A DNA stretch of 64,000 nucleotides from contig CM043872.1 in the NCBI GenBank assembly GCA_023846275.1, positions 24,227,670-24,291,669 on the forward strand. Reading direction: 5' to 3'. Below are positions 25,501 through 33,900 of this stretch, piece by piece. A model generated the notes under the pieces. It worked only from the letters and a program-made list of their open reading frames with translations, had not been told where the DNA came from and made no database searches. The translations under genes and the position numbers were made by a program. The DNA is from Vanilla planifolia. Lineage: Eukaryota > Streptophyta > Magnoliopsida > Asparagales > Orchidaceae. The stretch's first letter is position 1. Each line of letters starts with the position of its first letter.

Positions 25501-27919
25501 TGTAACATGGGAATAAAAGCTAAAATAATTTAGATTAATATTGAAATAAAATAATGATTTGAGAACTATATTTGACAATAATCATCTTCTAGAACCCACT
25601 TCATGATCCTAGAGTTATTCATTGTTGTTCCATGTCGTAATGCACAACATTGATAAAAACTTAAGATCATTGAAATGTCAAAAATTTAGGACTTTTATCA
25701 CTTTTTAGTGATGTATTATTAGATGTACATTTTGTAGACATCTTTGCAAGGTGAGGATTTAAGCACAATAGTTTTGGAGAAGATTGGTTTTATTTTTTTA
25801 AAGCTGATTGTAACTTATATGCATTAGATTAAAATTAAGTAAGAAAGAAACTATCCTCACTAAAGGTGACAAAAAAAATGAGAGGAAATGACATACCCTC
25901 TCCCTATCAAAATTTATAAAAACAAGCCAAAGAGCCACAAAAAAATGTTGCACAATTGGTATTTTTTAGACATGATAAAACTGAACGTATCAGGCACCCA
26001 TGTTATTTCCCATACGTATAATCAAAATGTTGCCATCTAGGAGCTCTATGGATCTTGGTGATAGTGAGAAGAAGATCATACTTCCTCAAACCATGAAATG
26101 AAATGCATAACCATTTCAATAGTGAAATGAACCTCCACAAGCTTCTACTAAACCAATAGAGTAACTGTAAATCTTATTGCCAACAACAAACAAAAGTGAT
26201 CCCATGCAGTCCCTAACAATCATAACAGCACCCACAAGTCCATTTAAACACCAACACCATCAATGTTTACCTTTATCCAACCTAAAGGAGGGAAATACCA
26301 TCACAAAGAAGATGATAACATAAGACAAGATGGCTAAGGAGTTCACATATTTCCATGTTTAAAAGGCTACTTGAGCAATCCACAAAACTAGAACATTTGC
26401 AACAAAAACCACTGGCAGAAAAATAGCTTGCCATGAGCTTTACAATTATGAACCACCCAATTCTAAAAGCATAAAGAAACCAACAACAAGAAAGATTGAT
26501 CCTTTGCATCCAAATGGATTGCACGTTGCAGCCAGTTAAAGATTAGCTGCCAAGTTCGTTGACCAAGGAGTAAATTAGAATATTTGTACACCACAAATAA
26601 AACACGTAGATCTTGCAATTTACCAACACTGTGGTGCAAATTTTCATATCACTGTAGCCCCATAAAGAAGAATTCATAACAGCAATCCTCTAGCCACAGG
26701 CCATTCAAACATAGGATAGCACATGCAAATGACTCCACGTCACAATAACGTATGTCGACTTAGCCATTATATTCCAGAATCAAGTGTAGCAATCCAGTTT
26801 CTAACAAAAATAATTGCAATAAACGGCTGCTTTGGATGCTTTATGGGTCTAATAAGCAAGCCAAAACAGCAGGTTACCATGCTTAGAGTTCAACTGAGGT
26901 GGGGAAGCAATCCAATCCATCAGGAAAACACCACAAAAATGCCTTCATCTTCCCAATATCATAATGTACACAAGCAGTAATGAAGCTAAGAACATGATTT
27001 GGTAAGGGAAACTCCATGTGGATGATGGTGGGCTATCAGAGAAGTGAAGTAGAGTCAATTCAAGCATCTGCTAAGGTAGAACAACCCTCCCTAGCACTGA
27101 TAGACAACTGAGAATCGACCAAGGCAATATTGCCTCAAAAAAGATTAGATTCCAAGCCCACAAATCAGCATGTCTAATAGAGAAAGGATCCTCAGTATCA
27201 CCATACAATGCTATGAAGCACCCAAATCAGAGACTCCACTCCTTACTCAAAAAATTAACTATTAACATGACAACCAAACCTCACCACTCCGACAATGTGC
27301 GTATACTTGTCCTCTATTTTTTAAAACATGGCATTTTTTATAGTACACCAATCTCGCTCCTCCCTTGTGGAAATAGTTGGCGAACAAACCCCGTAAACCT
27401 CAATATTTCTTCTTTTGTTTTTGACGAATTTAGGTAATAACTTCATTCATTTATGGCATTCGATATTGTTGACACTTTTCTCTCTAGTTTGCGGCTGAGT
27501 TGTTGCGCACAGTTAGTGCTGTTCTGTTTTTATTTTTCAAGAAGTTTCATTATCATCTTTCTACCTGAAATCAGAGAAAAAAAAAATGCATTCATTCACT
27601 ATGGGTTGCTACGTAGCTGGACGAATTTATAAAGGTTGTATTTGTTTAGTATATATCGCGATTAGCATCGCAACCATATGGCTGCTAGAACTACAGCCGC
27701 ATTCGGGAAAACCCCAATAACTAACCCAAACGAGTAAAAAAAATGGGATAAATGAAATCGAGAAGAGAAACGTGAATGGAATGCATCAAACCACTCCTCC
27801 TTGACTCGGCAAATCTGCCGCTGCTTCGATGGTGATGGATCATCTTCATCCTCCACTTGCTCGCGGATCCCCTTCCACCTATCGAGAAGTTCTCTTCTGC
27901 CGCATGCTCTCTTTGCCAT
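270..27919 (-). CDS. SEN1-type SF1B helicase gene (5' and central part, 19 exons; 3' end outside window)
   Basis: Predicted nuclear ATP-dependent RNA/DNA helicase of the SEN1/senataxin family. By family knowledge these unwind RNA:DNA hybrids and act in transcription termination and RNA processing. The layout most resembles the large Arabidopsis SEN1-like protein (At1g16800 type, recalled, not aligned). Exons: 27919-27792, 16760-16376, 16118-16002, 15925-15843, 14439-14293, 14061-13913, 13824-13694, 13468-13346, 13209-13136, 11242-10658, 10505-10394, 10244-10107, 4161-3829, 3688-3415, 3345-2099, 2016-1623, 1532-604, 535-470, 395-270. They sum to 5,541 nt, exactly 1,847 codons, and every junction keeps phase. 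Residues 1-~930 are the helical N-terminal region, ~930-1210 a Ser/acidic linker, ~1212-1342 a pre-helicase domain, and 1343 onward the helicase: GPPGTGKT 1471-1478, DEAAQ 1779-1783, GDPKQL 1807-1812. Motifs after III, such as the YRMHPEI region, are missing because the gene continues past base 1. No exon has an internal stop, so the gene looks functional. Confidence 0.93.
470..535 (-). CDS. SEN1-like helicase exon 18
   Basis: Twenty-two codons (1784-1805), ALEPATLIPLQLLKSNGAKC then VM. The acceptor is TTTCAG|GCT and the donor ATG|GTATAA. The DEAAQ-ALEPATLIPL sequence is the usual helicase continuation after motif II. Confidence 0.92.
604..1532 (-). CDS. SEN1-like helicase exon 17 (motifs I-II)
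   Basis: Codons 1474-1783. It completes Walker A (GTGKTRTIVAIVSALLALRR), then motif Ia (VLICAQSNAAVDELVSRV) and a long helical insertion as in Upf1-like stalks. It then carries REAEIVVTTLSGCG and the Walker B box DVVLIDEAAQ. The acceptor is CTTGCAG|GA and the donor CAG|GTATGC. The catalytic Lys1477 and Asp1779/Glu1780 are present. Confidence 0.95.
1623..2016 (-). CDS. SEN1-like helicase exon 16 (start of helicase core)
   Basis: Codons 1343-1474. It contains the Q-motif-like region (MLKSSFNGSQLQAISIAIRS) and the first half of Walker A (LSLIQGPPG). The acceptor is GTCTCAG|GTG and the donor CCAG|GTTTAT. The Walker A glycine codon 1474 is split by the intron. Confidence 0.92.
2099..3345 (-). CDS. 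SEN1-like helicase exon 15 (linker and pre-helicase domain)
   Basis: Codons 927-1342. The first ~285 residues are a Ser/Asp/Glu-rich, low-complexity and probably disordered linker (for example KELIVLSDDESEK). This is followed by a folded block starting KLDDWYRLVLEMDYFTMVGL near residue 1210, which resembles the domain preceding the helicase core in SEN1-type proteins. The acceptor is CATCTCAG|AT and the donor AAG|GTGATC. Confidence 0.92.
3415..3688 (-). CDS. SEN1-like helicase exon 14
   Basis: Codons 836-927, MTCVRLLETLPAVYERLILS through IIEKQIST. The acceptor is TATTTTAG|ATG and the donor ACTG|GTTAGT. Reading on without splicing meets TAG at 3412-3410. Splicing a 69-nt intron keeps frame and removes the stop. 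Confidence 0.88.
3829..4161 (-). CDS. SEN1-like helicase exon 13
   Basis: Codons 725-835, VHVCPITDSFCSLHHAFFVT through CLVEGKKRIDSMKCQ. The acceptor is GTTTGCAG|GTT and the donor CAG|GTATAT. It follows the 5,945-nt intron 12. The HH-AFFV-GKLLKEL segment continues the helical N-terminal domain directly from exon 12. Confidence 0.9.
5420..5880. repeat. Degenerate minisatellite in intron 12
   Basis: From about 5,430 to 5,640 the + strand repeats a ~20-21-bp unit of the form (g)aatcggccaggatcaatggc, with variants aatcgaccggattggtgac, aataagccaggatcaatggc, aatcagtcaagatcaacaac and aataggtcggatcgacag. From 5,640 to 5,880 a second looser set repeats around gcgagttgacatgggcc and gtatgcatgggccgg. Its base composition is clearly G+C richer than the flanks. 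It yields repetitive spurious ORFs on the minus strand. Confidence 0.75.
5930..6400. other. G+C-richer leader/promoter-like segment in intron 12
   Basis: Directly beyond the minisatellite lies ~470 bp that looks like gene-leader DNA rather than intron. It contains a pyrimidine block (tttttctctctctctctctt near 6,208), ccccctccacccccttgc, and a 72-codon open frame on + (from 6,160). On the minus strand it has a TTTCTCTTTGCAG acceptor-like site (about 6,010). It could be a captured gene fragment carried by a transposon or an internal promoter. No protein family is recognisable. Confidence 0.35.
10107..10244 (-). CDS. SEN1-like helicase exon 12
   Basis: Codons 679-724, VVRRAGKILLELFSCECLLT through AGLRYIFRL. 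The acceptor is TTTTACAG|GTT and the donor CTG|GTAACG. An internal TCCT|GTGAGT resembles a donor, but reading through it gives the expected SGLKFLCSS continuation, so it was not used. Confidence 0.84.
10394..10505 (-). CDS. SEN1-like helicase exon 11
   Basis: Codons 641-678, reading FATEFMLQLENRELQKQWTW then EPTMAESLILSLLDPDD. The acceptor is CTTTTAG|G and the donor GAC|GTGTGA. It lacks an ATG and is identified by phase and by the conserved QWTWEP..ESLILSLLDP pattern I recall for the family. Confidence 0.86.
10658..11242 (-). CDS. SEN1-like helicase exon 10
   Basis: Codons 446-641. It starts GPSLINSLKDSTLHSSLRQP and continues through an acidic loop (SSIDEDDEANIPEGAEE) and a helical stretch (CAAWMCVPLLWHGVLLEVGP) to LIRTLK. 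The acceptor is TACACAG|G and the donor AGAG|GTGTTA. It is downstream of a 1.9-kb intron. Confidence 0.9.
11243..13135 (-). other. Intron 9 of SEN1-like gene
   Basis: This 1.9-kb intron is A+T rich with A-runs near 11,940-11,970. I see no gene, domain fragment or clear repeat in it. Confidence 0.7.
13136..13209 (-). CDS. SEN1-like helicase exon 9
   Basis: Codons 422-446, IALLIIHRGYKMVPPCPPFE then CAHMW (Trp split). The acceptor is TTTCAG|ATA and the donor ATGTG|GTATGC. Confidence 0.9.
13346..13468 (-). CDS. SEN1-like helicase exon 8
   Basis: Codons 381-421, SLESHQDGEHEKQRRNLLYF through MRKNARK. The acceptor is TTTTTCCAG|TCC and the donor AAA|GTTAGT. The upstream intron holds the TA/AC microsatellite at 13,510-13,610. 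Confidence 0.9.
13510..13612. repeat. (TA)n/(CA)n microsatellite in intron 7
   Basis: A compound simple repeat: imperfect acatacatat units, then about 20 uninterrupted TA units (13,540-13,582), then gcacacacacat. It generates false IYIYIY open frames. Confidence 0.95.
13694..13824 (-). CDS. SEN1-like helicase exon 7 (GC donor)
   Basis: Codons 337-380, reading SKLWLRTALSPSVMRNTLLG and ending IFDNFLPFLQ. The only phase-compatible 3' boundary that joins to exon 8 (SLESHQDGEHEKQRR) is CAG|GCATGT, a GC donor. The nearby GT (GCAT|GTAAAT) leaves phase 1, which exon 8 cannot accept without a stop. Confidence 0.82.
13913..14061 (-). CDS. SEN1-like helicase exon 6
   Basis: Codons 287-337, reading LGFLEAPAYEEGVLERYPVF, then FLSIVLNHVSGDTLDFSYAI and ending SFEIL. 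The acceptor is TACTGTAG|G and the donor CTTG|GTGGGT. It joins a single G to GG of exon 7, making Gly337. Confidence 0.9.
14293..14439 (-). CDS. SEN1-like helicase exon 5
   Basis: Codons 238-287, reading NAADLEPLQPLLKKYIGFLE and ending VWLGVKT plus two bases. The acceptor is TTCTTTAG|G and the donor CTCT|GTATGT. It is downstream of a 1.4-kb intron (14,440-15,842). Confidence 0.9.
14440..15842 (-). other. Intron 4 of SEN1-like gene
   Basis: This 1.4-kb intron is A+T rich, with nothing recognisable beyond the splice sites. Confidence 0.7.
15843..15925 (-). CDS. SEN1-like helicase exon 4
   Basis: Codons 211-238 (last split), reading GVYALLFLKSGRARAIGYRL and then AGCMGKLR across the next junction. 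The acceptor is TTATCAG|GG and the donor is TTGAG|GTAATC. It follows a 76-nt intron. Confidence 0.88.
16002..16118 (-). CDS. SEN1-like helicase exon 3
   Basis: Thirty-nine codons (172-210) in phase 0. It starts VLTYPVLFDDLSL and ends GSQQYP, between acceptor TCTGTAG|GTG and donor CCG|GTAAAT. It is too short and ATG-less to show as a standalone ORF, and is recognised by phase and by continuity of the helical domain. Confidence 0.88.
16376..16760 (-). CDS. SEN1-like helicase exon 2
   Basis: Residues 43-171 of the N-terminal helical domain, including DEVHLWCGYPDLMGPLLETF. The acceptor is ATTTGCAG|G at 16,761 and the donor is GAA|GTATGC. It contains predicted amphipathic helices (for example WKRISEELGQCMQCIFQHHQ) and fits the SEN1 N-terminal family. 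It is separated from exon 1 by an 11,031-nt intron. Confidence 0.92.
22240..23120 (+). mobile_element. Decayed hAT (Ac-like) transposase fragment
   Basis: Read through frameshifts and stops, the + strand shows pieces of an hAT transposase in order. A BED zinc finger is seen as IWEHFNPYINGGKRQGG followed in another frame by KCKYCPTTYF (22,430-22,530). Then YLTAHYIDNHCKL (about 22,900-22,960) matches the TAHYID..WKLQ region. Then HTKCTAH with a following LNLIV-like stretch (about 23,050-23,090) matches the CAAHILNLIV region. Spacing and order fit the family, so the copy is dead. I did not identify terminal inverted repeats. Confidence 0.72.
23480..24760 (+). mobile_element. Decayed Ty1/copia gag-pol fragment
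   Basis: Copia-like pieces lie in order on the + strand. A gag segment reads LCNLPNTYKHFHGIRFNNKD (about 23,920-23,985), like the conserved LP.SY..F region. A later open stretch (24,443-24,742) reads NLKKNHLFSNICNKKGYVCS and then KVTRVCKEGLVIIKARRVEE, like the gag-pre-integrase domain (consensus ..NL.S...GY.....kv.kG.lvv.kg...). Several stops interrupt the gag part. No LTRs were found, and integrase or RT are not evident downstream. Confidence 0.65.
25990..27300 (-). mobile_element. LINE remnant with RNase H-like domain, sense to host gene
   Basis: On the minus strand, 26,290-26,140 reads PPLGWIKVNIDGVGV, then after a one-base shift NGLVGAVMIVRDCMGSLLFV and VGNKIYSYSIGLVEA. This is the RNase H-like (RVT_3) domain found at the 3' end of plant L1 LINEs. 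The part from 26,300 to about 27,300 on the same strand is probably more of the LINE, but it is too decayed to assign to domains. Boundaries are approximate. Confidence 0.6.
27792..27919 (-). CDS. SEN1-like helicase exon 1 (start codon)
   Basis: Residues 1-42 plus two bases of codon 43, beginning MAKRACGRRELLDRWKGI and ending KEEW. The ATG lies in the context GGCTATGGCA, and no other ATG precedes it in the adjacent leader. The open frame runs on past the donor, but splicing at TG|GTTTGA restores Trp43 and joins smoothly to FSDCFGFLE in exon 2, as I recall in related plant proteins (KEQWFSDAF). The donor is weak. Confidence 0.85.
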
Positions 27920-28060
27920 AGCCGTCCCACGCCGGTGATTAGTAAAAGAACCACAACGGAAGTAGGGTTTAATCCATTACCAATCGGTCATCCCCTCCCG
28001 CTGATTTTCGTGTTGAGAGGGTTTCCTTGGGAGTTGTAGAAGGGCGGAGGGAAAATCAGA
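27920..28060 (-). promoter_or_regulatory. Probable 5' leader/proximal promoter of SEN1-like gene
   Basis: The ~130 bp upstream of the start codon is less A+T rich than the sequence beyond 28,060 and has no ATG on the minus strand. This suits a short 5' leader with the promoter in the flanking A+T-rich DNA. I cannot place the transcription start. Confidence 0.4.
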
Positions 28061-30398
28061 ATGGAACGAAATTGTTTTATTTTTGTCATTGCACTTAATT
28101 TAAAAATAAATAAATAAAGCAAGATAAGTATCAATAAAAAAGAAGTATTACAATGATTTGTTAAGAATTGATGATTAAAAAATAAAAAAAGAACAAGAAA
28201 CATAAAAATCTTATGTATCTCCTACAAAGATTGTAAGGCAAAATCTCAACGCAAACAAAATTAAATTAAATAATAATAATAATAATTAATAAAAAATACT
28301 CAATGATAATGAAATATAAAAAGATTTAAAAGAAAATATTGGATCTAAAGTTAATGATTGACATGAGATCATAAAAGGTACTAAGAGTGGGAAAAGGGGT
28401 TGAATGTTTTTAAATGGAGATATATGCCTCTAGCTATTCCAAAGCAAGATGGGGAAGAAAATGAAAGAAATGGATAACCTCAAATGGTGAGATATTTCAA
28501 AGACTTATTTATTTTTTTCTTTTACTATTGATGTTATAATTTGAATCTTAAGAGGACCTAAAAAAAAAATAAAAGTGTTTGTTTGTGTTTAAGGATTATA
28601 ACTTCAAATTTTAGTTGCTATAGCAAACAAATAATAGAATTTTGGAGGAATTCTAGAGTTATTATAGCTTTCATTCAATGAAAAGGAAGAGAAAAAAAGG
28701 GAAGAATCATCTAAATTGTTGCAACATGGAGAAATTGAACAAAATGAGTTATAGCTTGTGTTTCATTTGGTTCCAATACTTTTTGTTCCAATTGTCTTGT
28801 AGGCAAGATATGTTAGAAAGTTAAGCTTTAAAGTTTGATTTTAAGTAGAAGATAGAAAGTTTATTTTGAATGGATTTAAGGTGTTGTTGAAAGTTGAGCT
28901 TTAAATTTTGATTTTGAGTTGAAGATAGAAAAATCATTTTAAATAGATTTAAGGTGTTGCTTTATCCGTATTTGATACATTACTAGCTTGGGATTTGCTT
29001 AGTATGAGATTTAATATGACCTTAGAAATAAAATAATGAAGGAAAGCATCTCAACACTTCTCATCCCGTGACTTGCATATAATAGGCTGAAATTCTATGT
29101 ATAATAAATTGGGTATAAGATGCATGGTACATAATTTGACATATAATATGTTGGGACTAGTTCTAACATCAAAAAAAAATATTTAAATAATTTTTTTTAA
29201 AAATTATCAGTGTCTAAAAACAAAAATCATAATTTTGAGAGTAATCAAAACTTTAAAACGAGAGAAGAAAAAATTATAGGAACCATTGAAGATAAATAAA
29301 TATGTCAATGTGGCAGCCTCTTGCCCAATCTTTTCTTGGATTCTGCTCACATTATCTAATCTTTTAATTTTTTTTAAAAAATATATAATTTTTCTTTTTT
29401 TCTCTTAACTTTTGAAATCATATAGTCAAAACAATAACACTAAAATCATTTAAGTATAATAAAAGTGAGTAGAAAACATTTATAACGAAATCCGTTCTTC
29501 ATATAGCATTTAAAAATCACAAGATTTTGAATTCATGTTAAAATTCAAATTGCATACAAAGTAACTAAATATAAAACTAATATATGTCAATCTATTTAAA
29601 TAAAAAGAAATATTGTTGCAAAAATTAATAGCTAATAAGAAAAGTAAATGTCCTCTATATCAAGTAACATATGATGCCATCCTTCATTACATCTTAATAG
29701 TCTTATAATAAATCCCATTTTAACCTAAATATATTAAGACAAAAAATAAGTCATCATAAGTATGGTAGCAAAAGTTTGTATATAATATAAAACAAACAAC
29801 TCTAATAACACCAAATGCATAAATCAATATAAAGCAACAAACATAAAATCAATAAAAGTATATTATCTTGCTCTTATTTTGTCACTTCATCACTTATTTT
29901 ATAATTTGATTTAATAATAATATGTGAATCAACCTTTTTTATGACCACTATCAAAATAACATGAAACTATATAATCATATAAATAATTATTACAATGTTA
30001 TCAAGATCAAACGAATCATGTATCAAATCAATATAATAATATATCATTATAAATCAAAAATAACAAGTATCCTCAAATGGCACTTTTTAGATCATCTTCT
30101 AAGTCTTTACACCCCTAACAAGCATTACACATAAAAAATATATATCATTGTACAAATCTTGTTTATTTTTTTTCATATAATGGTCATATCATGGATCAAA
30201 TTGCTGAAATTATATACTTTTTTTCTTTTATTTATTGATATAATACTTCTATAATGTGAGCACCAAAGTTCTCCCTAATTTGCTTTTGGTTTGTGCTCAA
30301 ATCATCATGGATTATTTTCAACCTCTTCTCTTCCCTTCAAAGATCTTCTCCAAAGCTCAAAATATTTAAAGGTATCTGAAAAAATTTTGTTAAGTCTT

Positions 30399-30459
<61 letters not shown>

Positions 30460-32900
30460 ATATGCATCTAGTACCCATTTATCTTCTTGTGAATCTTCAT
30501 CTCTCGCCAATGACTATGTCTATCATTACACAAACTCTTCATGTTCTTGCCTTTCCAAAATTTTGATGGTTTGTTGTCGACTTGACTCTCCTTTACATTA
30601 TTTCCTATGCTTATTCATCGTTTTGATTTTTAAAATATTTTTGGTATACAACATTATACTATACAATCATTAACTTTGTATTATATAATATATAATATTT
30701 CACATCAATTGTAATTAATCATATTTATATGATACTATTGCTTATACTTATGCAATCCATTCAGAACAAGTATTCTTATACGTCATACAATATGATGTTC
30801 ATGTACGATTCCTTAAGTTCATTCCTTTAACTTGAGCTTACTATGTGATCTCCTTATTGGTACTTATATATTAAATTTAATTTATTTAACTCAAGTGTTT
30901 TCATAACATAATACCTTACAATATCTATAATAATACTTGCACAATCAAAATCTATTCTCATATATTTTATTATTTTTCTAATATATTATGACATTAAATA
31001 TCAGATAGAGTATTATACTTATTGATTATTTTGTACAATATATGCATTTTTTTCTTACCTTATTAGATATCTACTAATCATAGTAGTACAATATTCAATA
31101 GCTCATCCTACATATACAATATTCCCAATGGTGGTATATGATCAAATTTGGTATATTCATCTTATCGCTTCCATCCCATTACAATGTATGATGTTCAATA
31201 TCAAATTGTACAATCATTTTCAAATCTTAAAAAATATTCTTAGAAAATATCAAAAAATTTTATAAGTTTTTTAAAAATATAACTCAATAAAAAATATTAT
31301 GAAATTCTATCACCTTAAAATTATCAATTAACATTAATATCATTTATTTTCTTTGTTTTTAATGCCCAATAAATTCTTCAAGATAAATTGCTATCAATTT
31401 TAAGATGTTATAATCAAATTATTATATAATTTTAAATATTTTTTTATGGATTATTGATATTTTTTAAAACTCATACATCAGACAAAAAAGAGTTATGACT
31501 TTTAAAAGAAAAGGCAAAACCTAAAAATAAAAAATACGATTCATCTAAAACTTATCGATAACAAGTCATTAAAAATTAGAAGTGCCTAGAGCCTAAATGA
31601 AAGATTTAAGTTTTTTAGGTATTAAATAATATTTTTTTCCAAAGCTTTACAACATTCTTATAATTAAAAAAAATAAAATGAGGCTAAAAAAATCATAAAG
31701 TTAAACTATGAGGTTGCGTTTTTAGAGAAATTCAATATTAATTATCTTCATACAAAAATGAATTGTTATGAAGGACAAACACTAAAAAGAAGAACTAATA
31801 GAAGAATTAACAAAATGATTTTTAGTTTTAAAAATTATTAAAAATATCATATGATGCTAATAAAATACAAAAAAATAGATGAAGAGTAAAGCTCATCAAA
31901 CATATTCATAAAAAAACAAATTCATAAAAATTTTAGATCATTTAGATTAAAATATTTAAAAAATTAAGTCAATCTAAGGTTTTAATAAAATTTAAAAATA
32001 TCAAATGATCACTAATTCTTAATCAAACTAGCAGAGAAAAAACTTGATAAAAATAAGATTCCAAGTCACAAAAATCATCACACGAGGTGGCCAATAGGGA
32101 GTTTAAAGAATTCTATAAGAGGATCCAGAAAAAATGAAGAGATGTGAAAGATTTATAAAGGGGTAGCCTTTATCATGAAGGAAGATTTAGAAAATTGGTA
32201 CAGAATCTTGATGTTATTTGTGTTTTAAGGATAGAGAAATAGGGAGAAGATGAGATGTTGTAAATGATTTAGAGGAATTCAGGAGTTTGATCATCTGGCT
32301 ATGAAGAAAAAAAAGAATTTGAAGATAATCTTTACAACATAACCAAGAAAAATAATGAAAGAGGAAGAAAGAAAAATGAAAAAAAAATTAGAAAAGATAT
32401 TTAAGGAAATTTCTTAGTGTAATTATAGACCAAAGAGGAGAATTTTAGGTTTGTGAAAGGGAATTTAGAGAACAATTTCAATCATATGGTATGATTGTTA
32501 AAATGAAAATTAAGGTAAGTATAGTTGTATATTATAAGTGCATCTATATGATATAATGGTGAATGTTTAGAAACATACTAATTGTTTGAATTTAAAAAGA
32601 AGTAAAGATTAAATGTTGATAATTGAAGATTGCTTTATATGCTTGTTTTATTGTTATTAATGGCATGTTTGTTGAAAATATTCATGTTAAAGTAAGTGGT
32701 TTCATAAGTGATTATTCTTTTATACAAATAATATTTGTTAGTTATAATTAAGAACATCATATTTATTTCACATGTTGGTATTATTATGTTTGAAAATATC
32801 ATGGGTTGATTTACATGTTTTAGTGTTACATAAGGTCCATTTTTATATCAAACTAAGGCATGATCATTAATATAATTATGGAATCATAATAATAGAAAAT
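28061..32900. other. A+T-rich intergenic DNA
   Basis: No gene recognised. It is very A+T rich, with many homopolymer runs and a (AAT)n-like tract near 28,268-28,290. The only clear structure is the CT microsatellite (listed separately). Confidence 0.7.
30401..30457. repeat. (CT)n microsatellite
   Basis: About 28 uninterrupted CT dinucleotides, producing a spurious SLSLSL open frame. Confidence 0.97.
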
Positions 32901-32909
32901 TTTAACATA

Positions 32910-33900
32910 GGATTACTCTAACACCTAAGATTAAGTATGGTAAGGAGTAAATGTGATATGATGTCTTATAAGAGAAATTACTAAATATTAGTGACTCTTG
33001 ATAAGTTTTTAGATTAAGGGATACAATGATGAATTATTTTATATAGACTACTAAGGAATTGATTCTTACGTTTATATAAGATGTTATAGCTTTAAAGTGT
33101 TAAGACACTTCTTGAGGGGAATACCACTCAAGTTAAGATTGGATTACCTAATGGGCCAATATCTTGACATAATAAAACTAATAAATCATATTTGGTATCA
33201 GAACTGATCATCTACTTGTTTGATGTGATTTAAGAAAGAAGAAATAGAAACTAGTGGGTTTGTAACACCTATGACTGAAGAAAACATAGAGTAAACTCCA
33301 AGTGATGTCTTAAGATAAGATCATTAGATAAGGAACAACTTTACGTGAGCTTCTAGGTGAATAATTGTAAGGTTGGATAATCCCATATTAGCTACTAAGA
33401 ATGGATTATTATGTTTATATAAAATGTCATTGACTGAAGATATTAAGGTATTTTTAAGGCAAAATCAACTTAAGTCGAGATAAGACAACTCAATGAGATA
33501 ATATCGCAATAGAGTGAGTCTAGGATATCATATTTATTATTATAATAGAATTCTTTATTAGTTTGATATGGTTAGAGGATGATCCAATTGAAGCTAGTTG
33601 GTTTGTAATACTTGGGATCAAAGATGACAAAAAGTGATCACTAGGTGATGTCCAAAGAGAGAAACCATTAGACATAGAGTAGCTCTTAGTAGTTTTTTAG
33701 GTGAAGGGGTACAAAGATGAATAGTTTGATATCGACTATTAAGGGATCAATTCTTGCATTTATATAAGATATTATTCTTTTGAAATGTTAACTCATCTTT
33801 TGAGAGTAAAACCTACTTAGGTCAAGATGGGATGACCCAATAGACAATATTTTAATGCGAGAAGAGCGTGGCATCATAATAGGTTATTATTAGGTTGTAA
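32910..33900 (+). repeat. Array of ~344-bp repeats (forward)
   Basis: Nearly three imperfect copies. The anchor tttatataag/aa recurs at 33,071, 33,414 and 33,759 (spacings 343 and 345). Each is followed by a block like tcaagttaagattggattac / cttaagtcgagataagacaa / cttaggtcaagatgggatga. A later block includes gatgtcttaagataagatca / gatgtccaaagagagaaacc. Unit 1 contains tttggtatcagaactgatc at about 33,193, which resembles the initiator-tRNA-Met primer site (tggtatcagagc) of plant LTR elements. The unit may derive from a non-coding, TRIM-like retroelement. Confidence 0.75.

Larger units (their letters stand above)
16761..27791 (-). other. Intron 1 of SEN1-like gene (11.0 kb)
   Basis: Very long first intron separating the 128-nt first exon from exon 2. 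It holds the hAT, copia and LINE remnants listed separately. The rest, notably 16,761-22,150 and 24,900-25,950, is A+T-rich with no supported gene. The interval 18,300-20,200 has repeated ttcaagt/ttcaaa-type words suggestive of old repeat DNA but nothing I can classify. Confidence 0.85.

Noticed and set aside
30291-30566. 91-codon open frame with SLSLSL run
   Set aside because: Translation of the CT microsatellite; no domain.
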